Made by a program: the position numbers and the translations under genes. Positions 6,695-13,718 of a stretch of 26,820 bases of DNA are shown piece by piece. How positions within the stretch are numbered: the stretch's first letter is position 1; every line of letters starts with the position of its first letter. The notes below the pieces were generated by a model that saw only the letters and a program-made list of their open reading frames with translations, had not been told where the DNA came from and did not search any database. Source of the DNA: JBOHCT01 sp050699055 (GTDB taxonomy: Bacteria > Actinomycetota > Actinomycetes > Streptosporangiales > JBOHCT01); contig JBOHCT010000033.1 in NCBI GenBank assembly GCA_050699055.1, positions 1 to 26,820 on the forward strand, in the 5' to 3' direction.

Positions 6695-6777
6695 CTTACT
6701 ACCCCGGCACCCACCTCCGCTCCGCGCCTCGCTCGCTACCGCTCGCTGCGATGCTCACTTCGGAAGTCGCCTCATGA
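6691..6777 (+). CDS. 28-codon coupled ORF in an 83-bp insertion
   Basis: The ATG at 6691 overlaps the hadA stop as ATGA and is served by the GGAGGAGGG just upstream. The frame ends in TGA at 6775-6777, which overlaps the hadB ATG in the same way. The 28 residues (starting MTYYPGTHLRSAPRSLPL) resemble no family I know. CTCATGAC occurs at 6688-6695 and again at 6771-6778, which suggests that a segment was inserted or duplicated at the original hadA/hadB ATGA junction. The segment holds GCTCGCT repeats like those in dispersed actinobacterial intergenic repeats. The peptide may matter only for passing ribosomes on to hadB. Confidence 0.4.
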   Translation: MTYYPGTHLRSAPRSLPLAAMLTSEVAS

Positions 6778-7202
6778 CAGTACGGGTGGCCTACGACGAC
6801 GTCGAGGTCGGTACGGAGATCCCGCCGCGTACCTATCAGGTGCAGCGGGTCAACCTCGTCATGTACTGCGGCGCCTCGGGCGACTTCAACGTCATCCACT
6901 GGAATGAGCGGGTCGCGAAGTCCGTCGGTCTGCCCGACGTCATCGCCCACGGAATGTACACCATGGCCGAGGCCGGGCGGCTGGTCACCGACTGGGCCGG
7001 CGACCCCGGAGCCGTGGAGTCGTACGGCGTCCGCTTCTCGTCCCCGGTGGTTGTTCCCGACGACGACAAGGGCGCGACGCTTGAGGTCAGTGGCGTGGTC
7101 GAGGAAAAGCTCGAGGACGGTCGGGTCACCGTCGCGATCACGGCCCGCGCGGGGGAAGCGAAGGTTCTCACCCGGGCGCGGGCCGTGGTACGCCTCGCAT
7201 GA
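6774..7202 (+). CDS. hadB: MaoC-type acyl dehydratase, HadB-like catalytic subunit
   Basis: A 142-residue hot-dog protein with the full hydratase-2 motif: YCGASGDFNVIHWNE gives catalytic Asp37 and His42, followed by GLPDVIAHGMYTM. It should pair with the HadA-like subunit to dehydrate (3R)-hydroxyacyl thioesters. Length and order match mycobacterial hadB. The ATG at 6774 is kept because all family members start close to this TVRVAYDDVEVG. No strong ribosome-binding site precedes it (CGGAAG at 6761-6766 is the best), so it may rely on coupling from the small ORF at 6691-6777. Confidence 0.9.
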   Translation: MTVRVAYDDVEVGTEIPPRTYQVQRVNLVMYCGASGDFNVIHWNERVAKSVGLPDVIAHGMYTMAEAGRLVTDWAGDPGAVESYGVRFSSPVVVPDDDKGATLEVSGVVEEKLEDGRVTVAITARAGEAKVLTRARAVVRLA

Positions 7203-7296
7203 GTCGACCGGGTCGTCTTTCATGATCCCGAACGATTTTCCCGGCCATAGTACGCGGAAGTCTTCGCGATCATGGAGCCAGGGCAGTGGCCCCTCG

Positions 7297-8352
7297 GTGC
7301 GAACGAGAGCTGACGTGGTCGAGGATGCTCCGCTCGCGCCGTATACGACGCTGCGGCTCGGCGGGCCGGCCCGTCGGATGGTCGAAGCCTCGACCCAGCA
7401 GGAGATCGTCGACGCCGTGGCGGCCGCCGACCGCGTGGACGAGCCGGTCGTCATACTCGGGGGCGGCAGCAACGTCGTCGCCGCCGACGCGGGCTTTCCC
7501 GGCACGGTCGTGCGCGTCGTCGCACGCGGTGTGGAGCTCGCCCGCGACCCCGACGGCGCCGCACGCCTCACCGCGCAGGCGGGGGAGGACTGGGACCCGC
7601 TCGTCGCCCGGTGCGTCGACGAACGGCTGCCGGGCGTGGAGTGCCTGTCCGGCATACCCGGGCTCGTCGGTGCGGCCCCGATCCAGAACGTCGGCGCGTA
7701 CGGCCAGGAGGTCAGCGAGACCGTCGCCTCCGTCCGCGTCTACGACAGGCGGGCCGGCGCGGTGGCGCAACTCGACCCCGCCGACTGCGGCTTCGGCTAC
7801 CGCACCAGCGTGTTCAAGAGCACGGGCCGCTACGTGGTCCTCGAGATGACGCTCACGCTGGAGAGCGGAGCCTACGCCCGGCCGGTGCGGTACGCGGAGC
7901 TCGCCCGGACCCTGGGCGTCGCGGTGGGGGAACGCGCGCCGCTCCGCGCGGTACGGGAGGCCGTGCTGGGGCTGCGGCGCCGTAAGGGGATGGTCCTCGA
8001 CCCCGACGACCCCGACACAACCAGCGCGGGATCGTTCTTCACCAACCCCGTACTCGACCCGGCGGGGGTCGCCGGGCTGGAGCGGCGCGCTCCCGGGTTC
8101 CCGCGCTACCCGGCGGCCGGCCGGACGAAAGTGCCCGCCGCATGGCTCATCGAGCACGCCGGCTTCGACAGGGGCTACACCAAGGGGTCGGTCCGCATCT
8201 CCACCAAGCACACCCTGGCGCTCACCAACCCGGACGGGCGGGGCACCACCGCGGAGCTGCTCGCGCTCGCCCGGGAGGTACGCGACGGCGTGCGTGAGAA
8301 GTTCGGCGTCGAGCTGGTCAACGAGCCCGTACTCCTCGGCGCATGTCTCTGA
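7297..8352 (+). CDS. murB: UDP-N-acetylmuramate dehydrogenase MurB
   Basis: FAD enzyme that reduces UDP-GlcNAc-enolpyruvate to UDP-MurNAc with NADPH in cytoplasmic peptidoglycan precursor synthesis. With GTG 7297 it is 351 residues. The FAD domain reads TTLRLGGPA and ILGGGSNVV (53-61), then SGIPGLVGAAPIQNVGAYGQE (118-138). The substrate domain has GYRTSVFK, a type I mark, SAGSFFTNP with catalytic Ser246, and NEPVLLG with Glu343. Start choice is uncertain: GTG 7315, GTG 7297 and ATG 7222 are in frame and none has a strong ribosome-binding site. It follows hadB by about 95 bases. Confidence 0.92.
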   Translation: MRTRADVVEDAPLAPYTTLRLGGPARRMVEASTQQEIVDAVAAADRVDEPVVILGGGSNVVAADAGFPGTVVRVVARGVELARDPDGAARLTAQAGEDWDPLVARCVDERLPGVECLSGIPGLVGAAPIQNVGAYGQEVSETVASVRVYDRRAGAVAQLDPADCGFGYRTSVFKSTGRYVVLEMTLTLESGAYARPVRYAELARTLGVAVGERAPLRAVREAVLGLRRRKGMVLDPDDPDTTSAGSFFTNPVLDPAGVAGLERRAPGFPRYPAAGRTKVPAAWLIEHAGFDRGYTKGSVRISTKHTLALTNPDGRGTTAELLALAREVRDGVREKFGVELVNEPVLLGACL

Positions 8353-8415
8353 GCCGTCTCATCGGTCAGCCGGCGAGCAGTATGCCACCTCGTCGTCTGA
8401 AGGCACGTGTCGTGG

Positions 8416-8448
8416 GTGGCGCGGTCGCTGCGACGCCACGCGCGTGGC
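8416..8448. terminator. hairpin region between converging genes
   Basis: Between murB and the facing aminotransferase lie two overlapping stems: GTGGCG (8416-8421)/CGCCAC (8434-8439), and the perfect 14-base palindrome GCCACGCGCGTGGC (8435-8448). They are mutually exclusive. There is no T-run, as usual in G/C-rich actinobacteria. A bidirectional terminator role is inferred from position. Confidence 0.4.
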
Positions 8449-8469
8449 GGGTCAGCGCGTCTCGACGGC

Positions 8470-9693
8470 CTATGCGGCCTCGGCGAGGAGCTTCGCGACC
8501 CGCGACACGCCCTCGGCCATGTCGTCGTCGCCCAGCGCGTACGACAGCCGGAGGTAGCCCGGGGTGCCGAACGCCTCGCCCGGCACGATCGCGACCTCGG
8601 CCTCCTCGAGGACGACCTCCGCCAGCTCGGCCGACGTCTGGGCGCGGCGGCCGCGGATGTCGCGGCCGAGCACCTCTTTGACCGACGGGTAGCAGTAGAA
8701 CGCGCCCTTGGGCTCCGGGCAGGTGACACCGGGGATGTCGCCGAGCATGCGTACCATCGTCCGGCGCCTGCGGTCGAACGCCTCGCGCATCATCGCGACC
8801 GCGCTGAGGTCACCGGACACGGCGGCGAGCGCGGCGGCCTGCGCGATGTTCGAGACGTTGGACGTCGTGTGCGACTGCAGCCTGGAGGCGGCCTGTACGA
8901 CGTCGGACGGCCCGATGAGCCAGCCGACACGCCAGCCGGTCATCGCGTACGTCTTGGCGACGCCGTTGAGGACGACACAGCGCTCGGCGAGCTCGGGGAC
9001 GCGTACCGGCATGGAGGAGAAGGCGGCGTCGTCGTAGACGAGATGCTCGTAGATCTCGTCGGTCATCACCCAGAGGCCGCGCTCGACCGCCCAGCGGCCG
9101 ATCTCCGTCACCTGCTCGGGGGGGTAGACGGCACCGGTCGGGTTGGACGGAGACACGAAGAGCAGGACCTTGGTGCGGTCGGTGCGGGCGGCCTCGAGTC
9201 GCTCGACACCGGCGAGGTAGCCCGTCGTCTCGTCGGTGATCACCTCGACGGGCACGCCGCCGGCGAGTCGGATCGCCTCCGGGTACGTCGTCCAGTAGGG
9301 GGTCGGGAGCAGGACCTCGTCGCCGGGGTCGAGCAGCGTCTCGAACGCTGTGGCGACGGCGTGCTTGCCGCCGTTGGTGACGAGCACCTGGCCTGGTTCG
9401 ACCGCGAGGCCGGAGTCGCGCCGGGTCTTGGCGGCGAGGGCGTCGCGCAGCTCCGGCAGCCCCGGCGCCGGGGTGTAGTGGTGGAAGCGTGGGTCGTGGC
9501 AGGCTCGCACGGCCGCCTCGACGATGGGCTCGGGCGTCGGGAAGTCGGGCTCGCCCGCGCCGAAACCGATGACCGGCCGGCCCGCGGCCTTCATCGACTT
9601 GGCCTTGGACGTCACGGCCAGGGTGGCGGACTCGGAGATGGCGGCGACACGGGCGGAGACTCGGGAACGCCCGGCGAGAGAGTCAGCGCTCAT
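8470..9693 (-). CDS. pyridoxal-phosphate aminotransferase, aspartate aminotransferase type
   Basis: A 407-residue class I/II (Ib subgroup) aminotransferase that likely moves the amino group of aspartate to 2-oxoglutarate. Marks: GAGEPDFPTP (45-54), HYTPAPGLPELR, TNGGKHA, the PLP-binding SPSNPTG (181-187, Asn184), TDEIYEHLVYDD (211-222), and the Schiff-base lysine Lys247 in NGVAKTYAMTGWRVGW. Ala246 replaces the usual Ser before that lysine, a mild variant. FRLS-like YLRLSYA near the end carries the carboxylate-binding Arg. ATG 9693 has GGAGG 2 bases upstream, a short gap. It faces murB and is divergent from tRNA-Trp; this place is usual in actinobacteria. Confidence 0.9.
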   Translation of the reverse strand: MSADSLAGRSRVSARVAAISESATLAVTSKAKSMKAAGRPVIGFGAGEPDFPTPEPIVEAAVRACHDPRFHHYTPAPGLPELRDALAAKTRRDSGLAVEPGQVLVTNGGKHAVATAFETLLDPGDEVLLPTPYWTTYPEAIRLAGGVPVEVITDETTGYLAGVERLEAARTDRTKVLLFVSPSNPTGAVYPPEQVTEIGRWAVERGLWVMTDEIYEHLVYDDAAFSSMPVRVPELAERCVVLNGVAKTYAMTGWRVGWLIGPSDVVQAASRLQSHTTSNVSNIAQAAALAAVSGDLSAVAMMREAFDRRRRTMVRMLGDIPGVTCPEPKGAFYCYPSVKEVLGRDIRGRRAQTSAELAEVVLEEAEVAIVPGEAFGTPGYLRLSYALGDDDMAEGVSRVAKLLAEAA

Positions 9694-9786
9694 GCCTCCA
9701 TGTTCGCATCCCGATGCCTGGCGTGCGGCACAATATCCCGAGACCAGCGCGGGTATCCTAAGGTCAGCGCCGGATTACCGCGTGGT

Positions 9787-9816
9787 TCGACGCGACGACC
9801 TCGGAGCACGTACACT
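9787..9816 (+). promoter_or_regulatory. promoter candidate for tRNA-Trp/secE/nusG
   Basis: TCGACG (9787-9792) and TACACT (9811-9816) are separated by 18 bases. This resembles a housekeeping sigma promoter (TTGACR, TAnnnT), about 45-50 bases before tRNA-Trp. The rpoB promoter candidate has nearly the same boxes (TCGACA, TACACT, 17 bases). Confidence 0.5.
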
Positions 9817-9868
9817 TCACATCGCGAAGACCGAGCGTCGGGGACCAACCGGGCATTCGGTCGGTGGA

Positions 9869-9942
9869 AGGGCAGTAGCTCAATTGGCTAGAGCCCCGGT
9901 CTCCAAAACCGGTGGTTGGGGGTTCGAGTCCCTCCTGCCCTG
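9869..9942 (+). tRNA. tRNA-Trp (CCA)
   Basis: A full cloverleaf. Acceptor AGGGCAG/CTGCCCT with discriminator G9942; D-arm GCTC/GAGC; anticodon arm CCGGT-CTCCAAA-ACCGG with CCA at 9903-9905; variable TGGTT; T-arm GGGGG-TTCGAGT-CCCTC. The 3' CCA is not encoded. tRNA-Trp before secE is the standard actinobacterial order. Confidence 0.95.
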
Positions 9943-10015
9943 CGAGATGCGGTTCCGCGCACAGGATGTGTGAGGCACGCCGCGAGGCGAGCACCATGTG
10001 GTTAGGTGAGGGCGA

Positions 10016-10261
10016 GTGACCGACACCCGCAGCGCCCCGACGACAGGGGGAGGAAAGTCCCCGCCTGGCGGGAAGCGCAGGACGACACCTGCGCTCTTCT
10101 ACCGCCAGGTCGTCGCCGAGTTGCGTAAGGTTATCTGGCCGACCCGCAACGAGCTCGTCACGTACACGGCGGTGGCGCTCACGTTCGTCATCATCATGAC
10201 CGTGATCGTGTCCGTCCTCGACTACCTCTTCACCAAGGGCGTGCTCGCGATCTTCGGCTGA
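10016..10261 (+). CDS. secE: preprotein translocase subunit SecE
   Basis: Small essential subunit of the SecYEG channel in the plasma membrane, clamping SecY. It has 81 residues. A polar Gly/Pro/Lys-rich start (1-25) leads to the conserved amphipathic helix FYRQVVAELRKVIWPTR and ELVTYT, then a single transmembrane helix at about 50-72 (TAVALTFVIIMTVIVSVLDY). The GTG at 10016 has GAGGG a few bases upstream. It is probably cotranscribed with tRNA-Trp (73 bases upstream) and nusG (48 downstream). Confidence 0.95.
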   Translation: MTDTRSAPTTGGGKSPPGGKRRTTPALFYRQVVAELRKVIWPTRNELVTYTAVALTFVIIMTVIVSVLDYLFTKGVLAIFG

Positions 10262-10309
10262 CGCGAAACCGTACGGATCCGCACAACCCCGGAGGAAGAA
10301 GCAGTCGCC

Positions 10310-11089
10310 GTGTCTGAGTTCCCAGTGCCCGCCGACGAGGCCCAGCAGCAGGCGGGCCTCGCGCCGGAGGATGAGTCTCCGGCGCAGGACGTGCCTGCGC
10401 CGGCCCCCGCGGTGGATTCCGCCGCGTCGGAAGAGGCGGTCGAGGAGCCGACCGACGAGGCCGAACCGGCGGAAGAGGCGGAAGAGACAGAAGAGGCAGA
10501 AGAGGTCGAGGAGCCCGATCCTGTCGAGGAGTTCAAGCGTGACCTGCGCGGCCTGGCCGGGGACTGGTACGTCGTGCACTCGTACGCCGGTTACGAGAAC
10601 CGCGTCAAACACAACATCGAGAACCGCCGCCAGTCCCTCAACATGGAAGACGACATCTTCGGGGCGGAGGTTCCCACCCAACAGGTGACCGAGGTCAAGG
10701 GCGGCAAGCGGCAGCAGGTCTCGGAAAAGACCCTGCCCGGTTACATCCTCGTCCGCATGTACCTCACGGACGAGTCGTGGGCGGCGGTCCGCAACACCCC
10801 AGGCGTCACCGGTTTCGTGGGTCCAGGCAGCCGGCCCGCTCCGCTCAGCCTCGACGAAGTGGCGCGGCTCCTCGCGCCCGAGCCCGAGGAGAAGAAGAAG
10901 GTGGAGGAGAAGGTCTCGGTGGAGTTCGAGGCCGGCGAGTCCGTCACGGTCATGGAGGGCCCCTTCGCGACGCTTCCCGCCACCATCAGCGAGATCAACC
11001 CCGACGCCCAGAAGCTCAAGGTCCTGGTGTCGATCTTCGGCCGCGAGACGCCGGTCGAGCTGTCGTTCAACCAGGTCTCGAAGATCTAG
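10310..11089 (+). CDS. nusG: transcription elongation/termination factor NusG
   Basis: Binds RNA polymerase and modulates pausing, Rho termination and coupling to ribosomes. It has 259 residues, longer than the roughly 180 of E. coli, because of an acidic Ala/Pro/Glu-rich extension at 1-75 as in other actinobacteria. The NGN domain (84-190) shows DWYVVHSYAGYENRVK and LPGYILVRMYL, then VRNTPGVTGFVG. The KOW domain (205-255) shows FEAGESVTVMEGPFA and FGRETPVELSFNQV. GTG 10310 follows GGAGGAAGAA, 9-14 bases away. Its stop codon TAG (11087-11089) lies at the left end of a MITE-like element (see 11085-11183). Confidence 0.96.
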   Translation: MSEFPVPADEAQQQAGLAPEDESPAQDVPAPAPAVDSAASEEAVEEPTDEAEPAEEAEETEEAEEVEEPDPVEEFKRDLRGLAGDWYVVHSYAGYENRVKHNIENRRQSLNMEDDIFGAEVPTQQVTEVKGGKRQQVSEKTLPGYILVRMYLTDESWAAVRNTPGVTGFVGPGSRPAPLSLDEVARLLAPEPEEKKKVEEKVSVEFEAGESVTVMEGPFATLPATISEINPDAQKLKVLVSIFGRETPVELSFNQVSKI

Positions 11090-11183
11090 TGGTCTGTCAG
11101 AGGAGTCGTTTGTTGGTTGCACGACGTCCAGGCGGCGCCTCGACCGCCGTTCACTCAGCAGACCCCTCTGACAGACCACTAGA
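11085..11183. mobile_element. MITE-like element inserted in the nusG stop codon
   Basis: Perfect 19-base terminal inverted repeats, TCTAGTGGTCTGTCAGAGG (11085-11103) and its complement at 11165-11183, extend to 23 bases with one mismatch. With a TA duplication (11087-11088 and 11180-11181) the element proper is 91 bp, 11089-11179. Both ends form CTAG, the preferred target of IS630-family transposases, which duplicate TA. No coding capacity; the inside has small stems such as GGCGG/CCGCC. Removing it restores AAG ATC TAG AGC, the presumed nusG end. The element's first G rebuilds the TAG stop. In the transcript it would form a long hairpin between nusG and rplK. An alternative is a native attenuator. 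Confidence 0.7.
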
Positions 11184-11216
11184 GCGTTCCCGTCCGAGAA
11201 GAGTCCGAGGAAACAC

Positions 11217-11645
11217 ATGCCGTCCAAGAAGGTTGCCACGGTCATCAAGGTGCAGCTGCCCGCGGGGCAGGCCACGCCCGCGCCGCCGGTCGGCACCGCG
11301 CTCGGCCCGCACGGCGTCAACATCATGGACTTCTGCAGGCAGTACAACGCTGCCACGGAGCCCCAGCGCGGTGACATCATCCCCGTCGAGATCACGGTCT
11401 ACGAGGACCGGTCGTTCTCGTTCGTCACCAAGACGCCCCCTGCTTCCGAACTGATCAAGAAGGCGGCGGGGCTCGACAAGGGCAGCGGCGACGCGCTCAA
11501 GGTCAAGGTCGGTACTGTCACCCGCGAGCAGCTCCGCGAGATCGCGCAGACCAAGATGCCCGACCTGTCAGCCGCGAGCATCGACGGGGCGGAGAAGATC
11601 ATCGCGGGTACGGCGCGGTCGATGGGCGTGAAGGTCCAGGACTGA
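11217..11645 (+). CDS. rplK: 50S ribosomal protein L11
   Basis: L11, 142 residues, binds 23S rRNA at the GTPase-associated centre and is needed for stringent-response RelA activation and thiostrepton binding. The N-terminal domain has KLQLPAG-type VIKVQLPAGQATPAPPVG and the conserved proline pair, with GPHGVNIMDFC next. The C-terminal RNA-binding domain includes TKTPPASELIKKAAG and ends in GTARSMGVKV, the L11 signature. ATG 11217 has GAGGAAA 6-9 bases upstream. It is 89 bases from rplA. Confidence 0.97.
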   Translation: MPSKKVATVIKVQLPAGQATPAPPVGTALGPHGVNIMDFCRQYNAATEPQRGDIIPVEITVYEDRSFSFVTKTPPASELIKKAAGLDKGSGDALKVKVGTVTREQLREIAQTKMPDLSAASIDGAEKIIAGTARSMGVKVQD

Positions 11646-11663
11646 CCGCGGCCGACAGGCACC

Positions 11664-11703
11664 GAGCGGTACCCGGGTGGAAGGGCCAGGCACTGGCCCG
11701 CTC
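11664..11703 (+). promoter_or_regulatory. hairpin between rplK and rplA
   Basis: GGGCCAG (11683-11689), loop GCA, CTGGCCC (11693-11699) form a seven-pair stem. A lower stem GAGC (11664-11667)/GCTC (11700-11703) leaves a 15-base one-sided internal loop. A stem, asymmetric loop, stem layout recalls L1-binding mRNA sites, so feedback by L1 on rplA is a possible role. This is inferred from shape alone. Confidence 0.35.
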
Positions 11704-11734
11704 GCACCACACCTCTCGACCCGAAGGAGAGCAC

Positions 11735-12466
11735 GTGCAGCGCAGCAAGGCGTACCGCAAGGCCGCGGAGCTGGTTGACCGGCAGCGGCTGTACACCCCT
11801 CTCGAGGCCGTACGGCTCGCGAGGCGTAGCTCCATCACGACGTTCGACGCCACCGTCGAGGTCGCGTTCAAGCTCGGGGTCGACCCCCGTAAGGCCGACC
11901 AGATGGTCCGCAGCACCGTCAGCCTGCCGCACGGCACGGGCAAGACCGTGCGCGTCGCGGTGTTCGCCACCGGCGACCGCGCCGAGGCGGCCCGCGCGGC
12001 CGGCGCCGACGTCGTCGGCGACGACGACCTGATCCAGCGTGTCCAGGGCGGGTTCCTCGACTTCGACGCGGCCGTCGCGACACCCGACCTCATGGGGCGG
12101 GTCGGGCGGCTCGGACGTATCCTCGGGCCCCGCGGCCTCATGCCCAACCCAAAGACCGGCACCGTGACGAACGATGTCGGCAAGGCCGTCGCGGACATCA
12201 AGGGCGGCAAGGTGGAGTTCCGCGTCGACCGCCAGGCGAACCTGCACCTCATGATCGGCAAGACGTCGTTCACCGATAGCCAGCTCGTCGAGAACTACGC
12301 AGCGGTGCTCGATGAGGTGCTGCGGGCCAAGCCCGCCGCCGCGAAGGGCCGTTACCTCCGGCGGGCCGCGATCACGACGACGATGGGACCGGGCATCCCC
12401 GTCGACCCGAACAAGACCCGCAAGCTACTGGACGAGCCCGAGGAGGCAGCGGCCGCCGCGGGCTGA
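11735..12466 (+). CDS. rplA: 50S ribosomal protein L1
   Basis: L1, 243 residues, forms the mobile L1 stalk and commonly represses its own operon by binding mRNA. The two-domain protein shows MQRSKAYRKAAELVD, EAVRLARRSSITTFDATVE, LPHGTGKTVRVAVFATG, GRLGRILGPRGLMPNPKTGT, and the C-terminal IGKTSFTDSQLVENYAAV. An Ala/Glu-rich tail ends it. The GTG at 11735 has GAAGGAG 6 bases upstream. It ends 219 bases before rplJ, with the L10 leader between. Confidence 0.97.
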   Translation: MQRSKAYRKAAELVDRQRLYTPLEAVRLARRSSITTFDATVEVAFKLGVDPRKADQMVRSTVSLPHGTGKTVRVAVFATGDRAEAARAAGADVVGDDDLIQRVQGGFLDFDAAVATPDLMGRVGRLGRILGPRGLMPNPKTGTVTNDVGKAVADIKGGKVEFRVDRQANLHLMIGKTSFTDSQLVENYAAVLDEVLRAKPAAAKGRYLRRAAITTTMGPGIPVDPNKTRKLLDEPEEAAAAAG

Positions 12467-12480
12467 CCACTGATACTCTG

Positions 12481-12639
12481 AGATCTGCCGAAGACCGCCG
12501 GCCGCTGCCTCGCTCGAGGCGGCTGAAGGTTCCGCGAGAGTGGACGGCCTGCGCAGGCGTGACGTGGCTCCATCGAGCCGGTCGGCAGGAGTCGGCCGGC
12601 CCGTTGATCCGACGCCCCGTGCGCCCGCGCCGGGGCGTC
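12481..12639 (+). ncRNA. L10 ribosomal leader upstream of rplJ
   Basis: The gap before rplJ holds the conserved CTGCCGAAGACCGC segment (12485-12498). GCCGGCCG (12497-12504) pairs with CGGCCTGC (12545-12552) with one mismatch, and GGTTCCGCGAGAG lies between, as in actinobacterial L10 leaders. This RNA binds L10-(L12)4 and mediates feedback on rplJL. Downstream, GACGCCCCG (12611-12619)/CGGGGCGTC (12631-12639) forms a perfect nine-pair hairpin with an 11-base loop that could act as an attenuator or hide the start region. A -10-like GATACT at 12472-12477 may belong to the rplJ promoter, without a clear -35. Confidence 0.75.
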
Positions 12640-12685
12640 TCGCCTGTCGGGGCCTCACCGGTGGGGAACACAGGAAGGAGGCCCT

Positions 12686-13222
12686 GTGGCCAGGCCCGAC
12701 AAGGTGGCCGCGGTCGCGGACATCAAGGAGGAACTCAAGAGTTCGGGTGCCATCCTCTTGGCCGAGTACCGCGGGCTCAGCGTTCCGCAGATGCAGGAGC
12801 TGCGGAGGTCGCTCGGAGACGGCGCCCGTTTCCGGGTGACCAAGAACACACTGACGACGATCGCGGCTCGCGAGGTCGGCATGGCGGACGCCCTCGAACA
12901 CCTGCTCGAGGGCCCCTCGGCGGTCACGTTCGTCAAGGGTGACCCCGTCGAGGCGGCGAGGACCCTGCGTAACTTCGCCAGGAGCAGCCCGCTCGAGCTG
13001 AAGGGCGGGATCTTCGAGGGGCGGAGCGTGACGGCCGAGGACATCGGCAACATCGCCGACCTCGACTCGCGCGAGGTCCTGCTCGCCAAGCTCGCCGGCG
13101 CGATGAAGGCGACGACCTCGCACGCCGCCGCGACGTTCAACGCGCCGCTGGAGAAGGCCGTGCGCTTGGCCGAGGCGCTGCGTAAGAAGCGCGAACGGGA
13201 GGGCGGTCAAGAGGCCCCGTAG
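12686..13222 (+). CDS. rplJ: 50S ribosomal protein L10
   Basis: L10, 178 residues, is the base of the L7/L12 stalk and carries the L12 dimers on its C-terminal helix. The N-terminal rRNA-binding domain shows KVAAVADIKEELKSSGAILL, AEYRGLSVPQMQELR, FRVTKNTLTTIA and FVKGDPVEAARTLRNFA. The C-terminal part has an Ala-rich and then a charged helix (LEKAVRLAEALRKKRE). The GTG at 12686 has GGAAGGAGG 5-7 bases upstream. It is regulated by the leader at 12481-12639. Confidence 0.97.
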   Translation: MARPDKVAAVADIKEELKSSGAILLAEYRGLSVPQMQELRRSLGDGARFRVTKNTLTTIAAREVGMADALEHLLEGPSAVTFVKGDPVEAARTLRNFARSSPLELKGGIFEGRSVTAEDIGNIADLDSREVLLAKLAGAMKATTSHAAATFNAPLEKAVRLAEALRKKREREGGQEAP

Positions 13223-13279
13223 CGACCTTTAGCGATCATCCGCAGGCGTACTAGTTCGATGCAAGGGGTTCGACGTAAG

Positions 13280-13300
13280 GGCCGGAGGAGCGACCCGGCC
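13280..13300 (+). repeat. small hairpin in the rplJ-rplL gap
   Basis: GGCCGG (13280-13285) and CCGGCC (13295-13300) form a six-pair stem with a nine-base loop, 21 bases before the rplL start. It could tune rplL translation or mRNA processing, since rplL needs several times more product than rplJ. The role is inferred. Confidence 0.3.
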
Positions 13301-13321
13301 GAGAGAGGGAGACAGATCACG

Positions 13322-13705
13322 ATGGCCAAGCTGAACACCGACGAGCTGCTCGACGCGTTCAAGGAGATGACCGTCCTCGAGCTTTCGGAGTTCGTGAAGC
13401 AGTTCGAGGAGACCTTCGACGTGGAGGCCGCCGCCCCGGTGGCACAGGCGGCCCCACTGACCGCGGCGCCCGCCGCCGAGGAGGCCGAGGAGCAGACGGC
13501 TTTCGACGTCGTCCTCGAGTCCGCCGGCGACAAGAAGATCCAGGTCATCAAGGAGGTCCGCGGTCTGACGAGTCTCGGACTCAAGGAGGCCAAGGAGCTC
13601 GTCGAGAGCGCACCGAAGCCGATTCTCGAGGGTGTCGACAAGGAGTCGGCCGACAAGGCGAAGGAGGCGCTCGAGGGCGTCGGCGCGACGATCACGGAGA
13701 AGTAG
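13322..13705 (+). CDS. rplL: 50S ribosomal protein L7/L12
   Basis: L7/L12, 127 residues, is present in multiple copies on the ribosomal stalk and recruits translation GTPases. The N-terminal dimer domain reads LNTDELLDAFKEMTVLEL and SEFVKQFEETFDV. An Ala/Pro/Glu hinge follows (about 36-58). The C-terminal domain shows FDVVLESAGDKKIQVIKEVR, LTSLGLKEAKELVESAPKP and ALEGVGATITEK. ATG 13322 with GAGAGGGAG about 9 bases upstream is the family start; a longer in-frame start at 13259 adds a basic tail not seen in L7/L12. A terminator follows at 13813. Confidence 0.97.
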   Translation: MAKLNTDELLDAFKEMTVLELSEFVKQFEETFDVEAAAPVAQAAPLTAAPAAEEAEEQTAFDVVLESAGDKKIQVIKEVRGLTSLGLKEAKELVESAPKPILEGVDKESADKAKEALEGVGATITEK

Positions 13706-13718
13706 CGCCTCGCGGCCA

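Noticed and set aside
8407..9891. 494-codon plus-strand frame across the aminotransferase gene
   Set aside because: Antisense to a complete aminotransferase with intact motifs; composition is typical of a mirror frame and it runs into tRNA-Trp.
9764..11395. 543-codon minus-strand frame over tRNA-Trp, secE, nusG and rplK
   Set aside because: It crosses a tRNA and three conserved genes in antisense and shows no family features.
13259..13321. N-terminal extension of rplL from an earlier in-frame start
   Set aside because: L7/L12 starts at the ATG at 13322 with a good ribosome-binding site; the extension covers that site and is basic and unlike the family.
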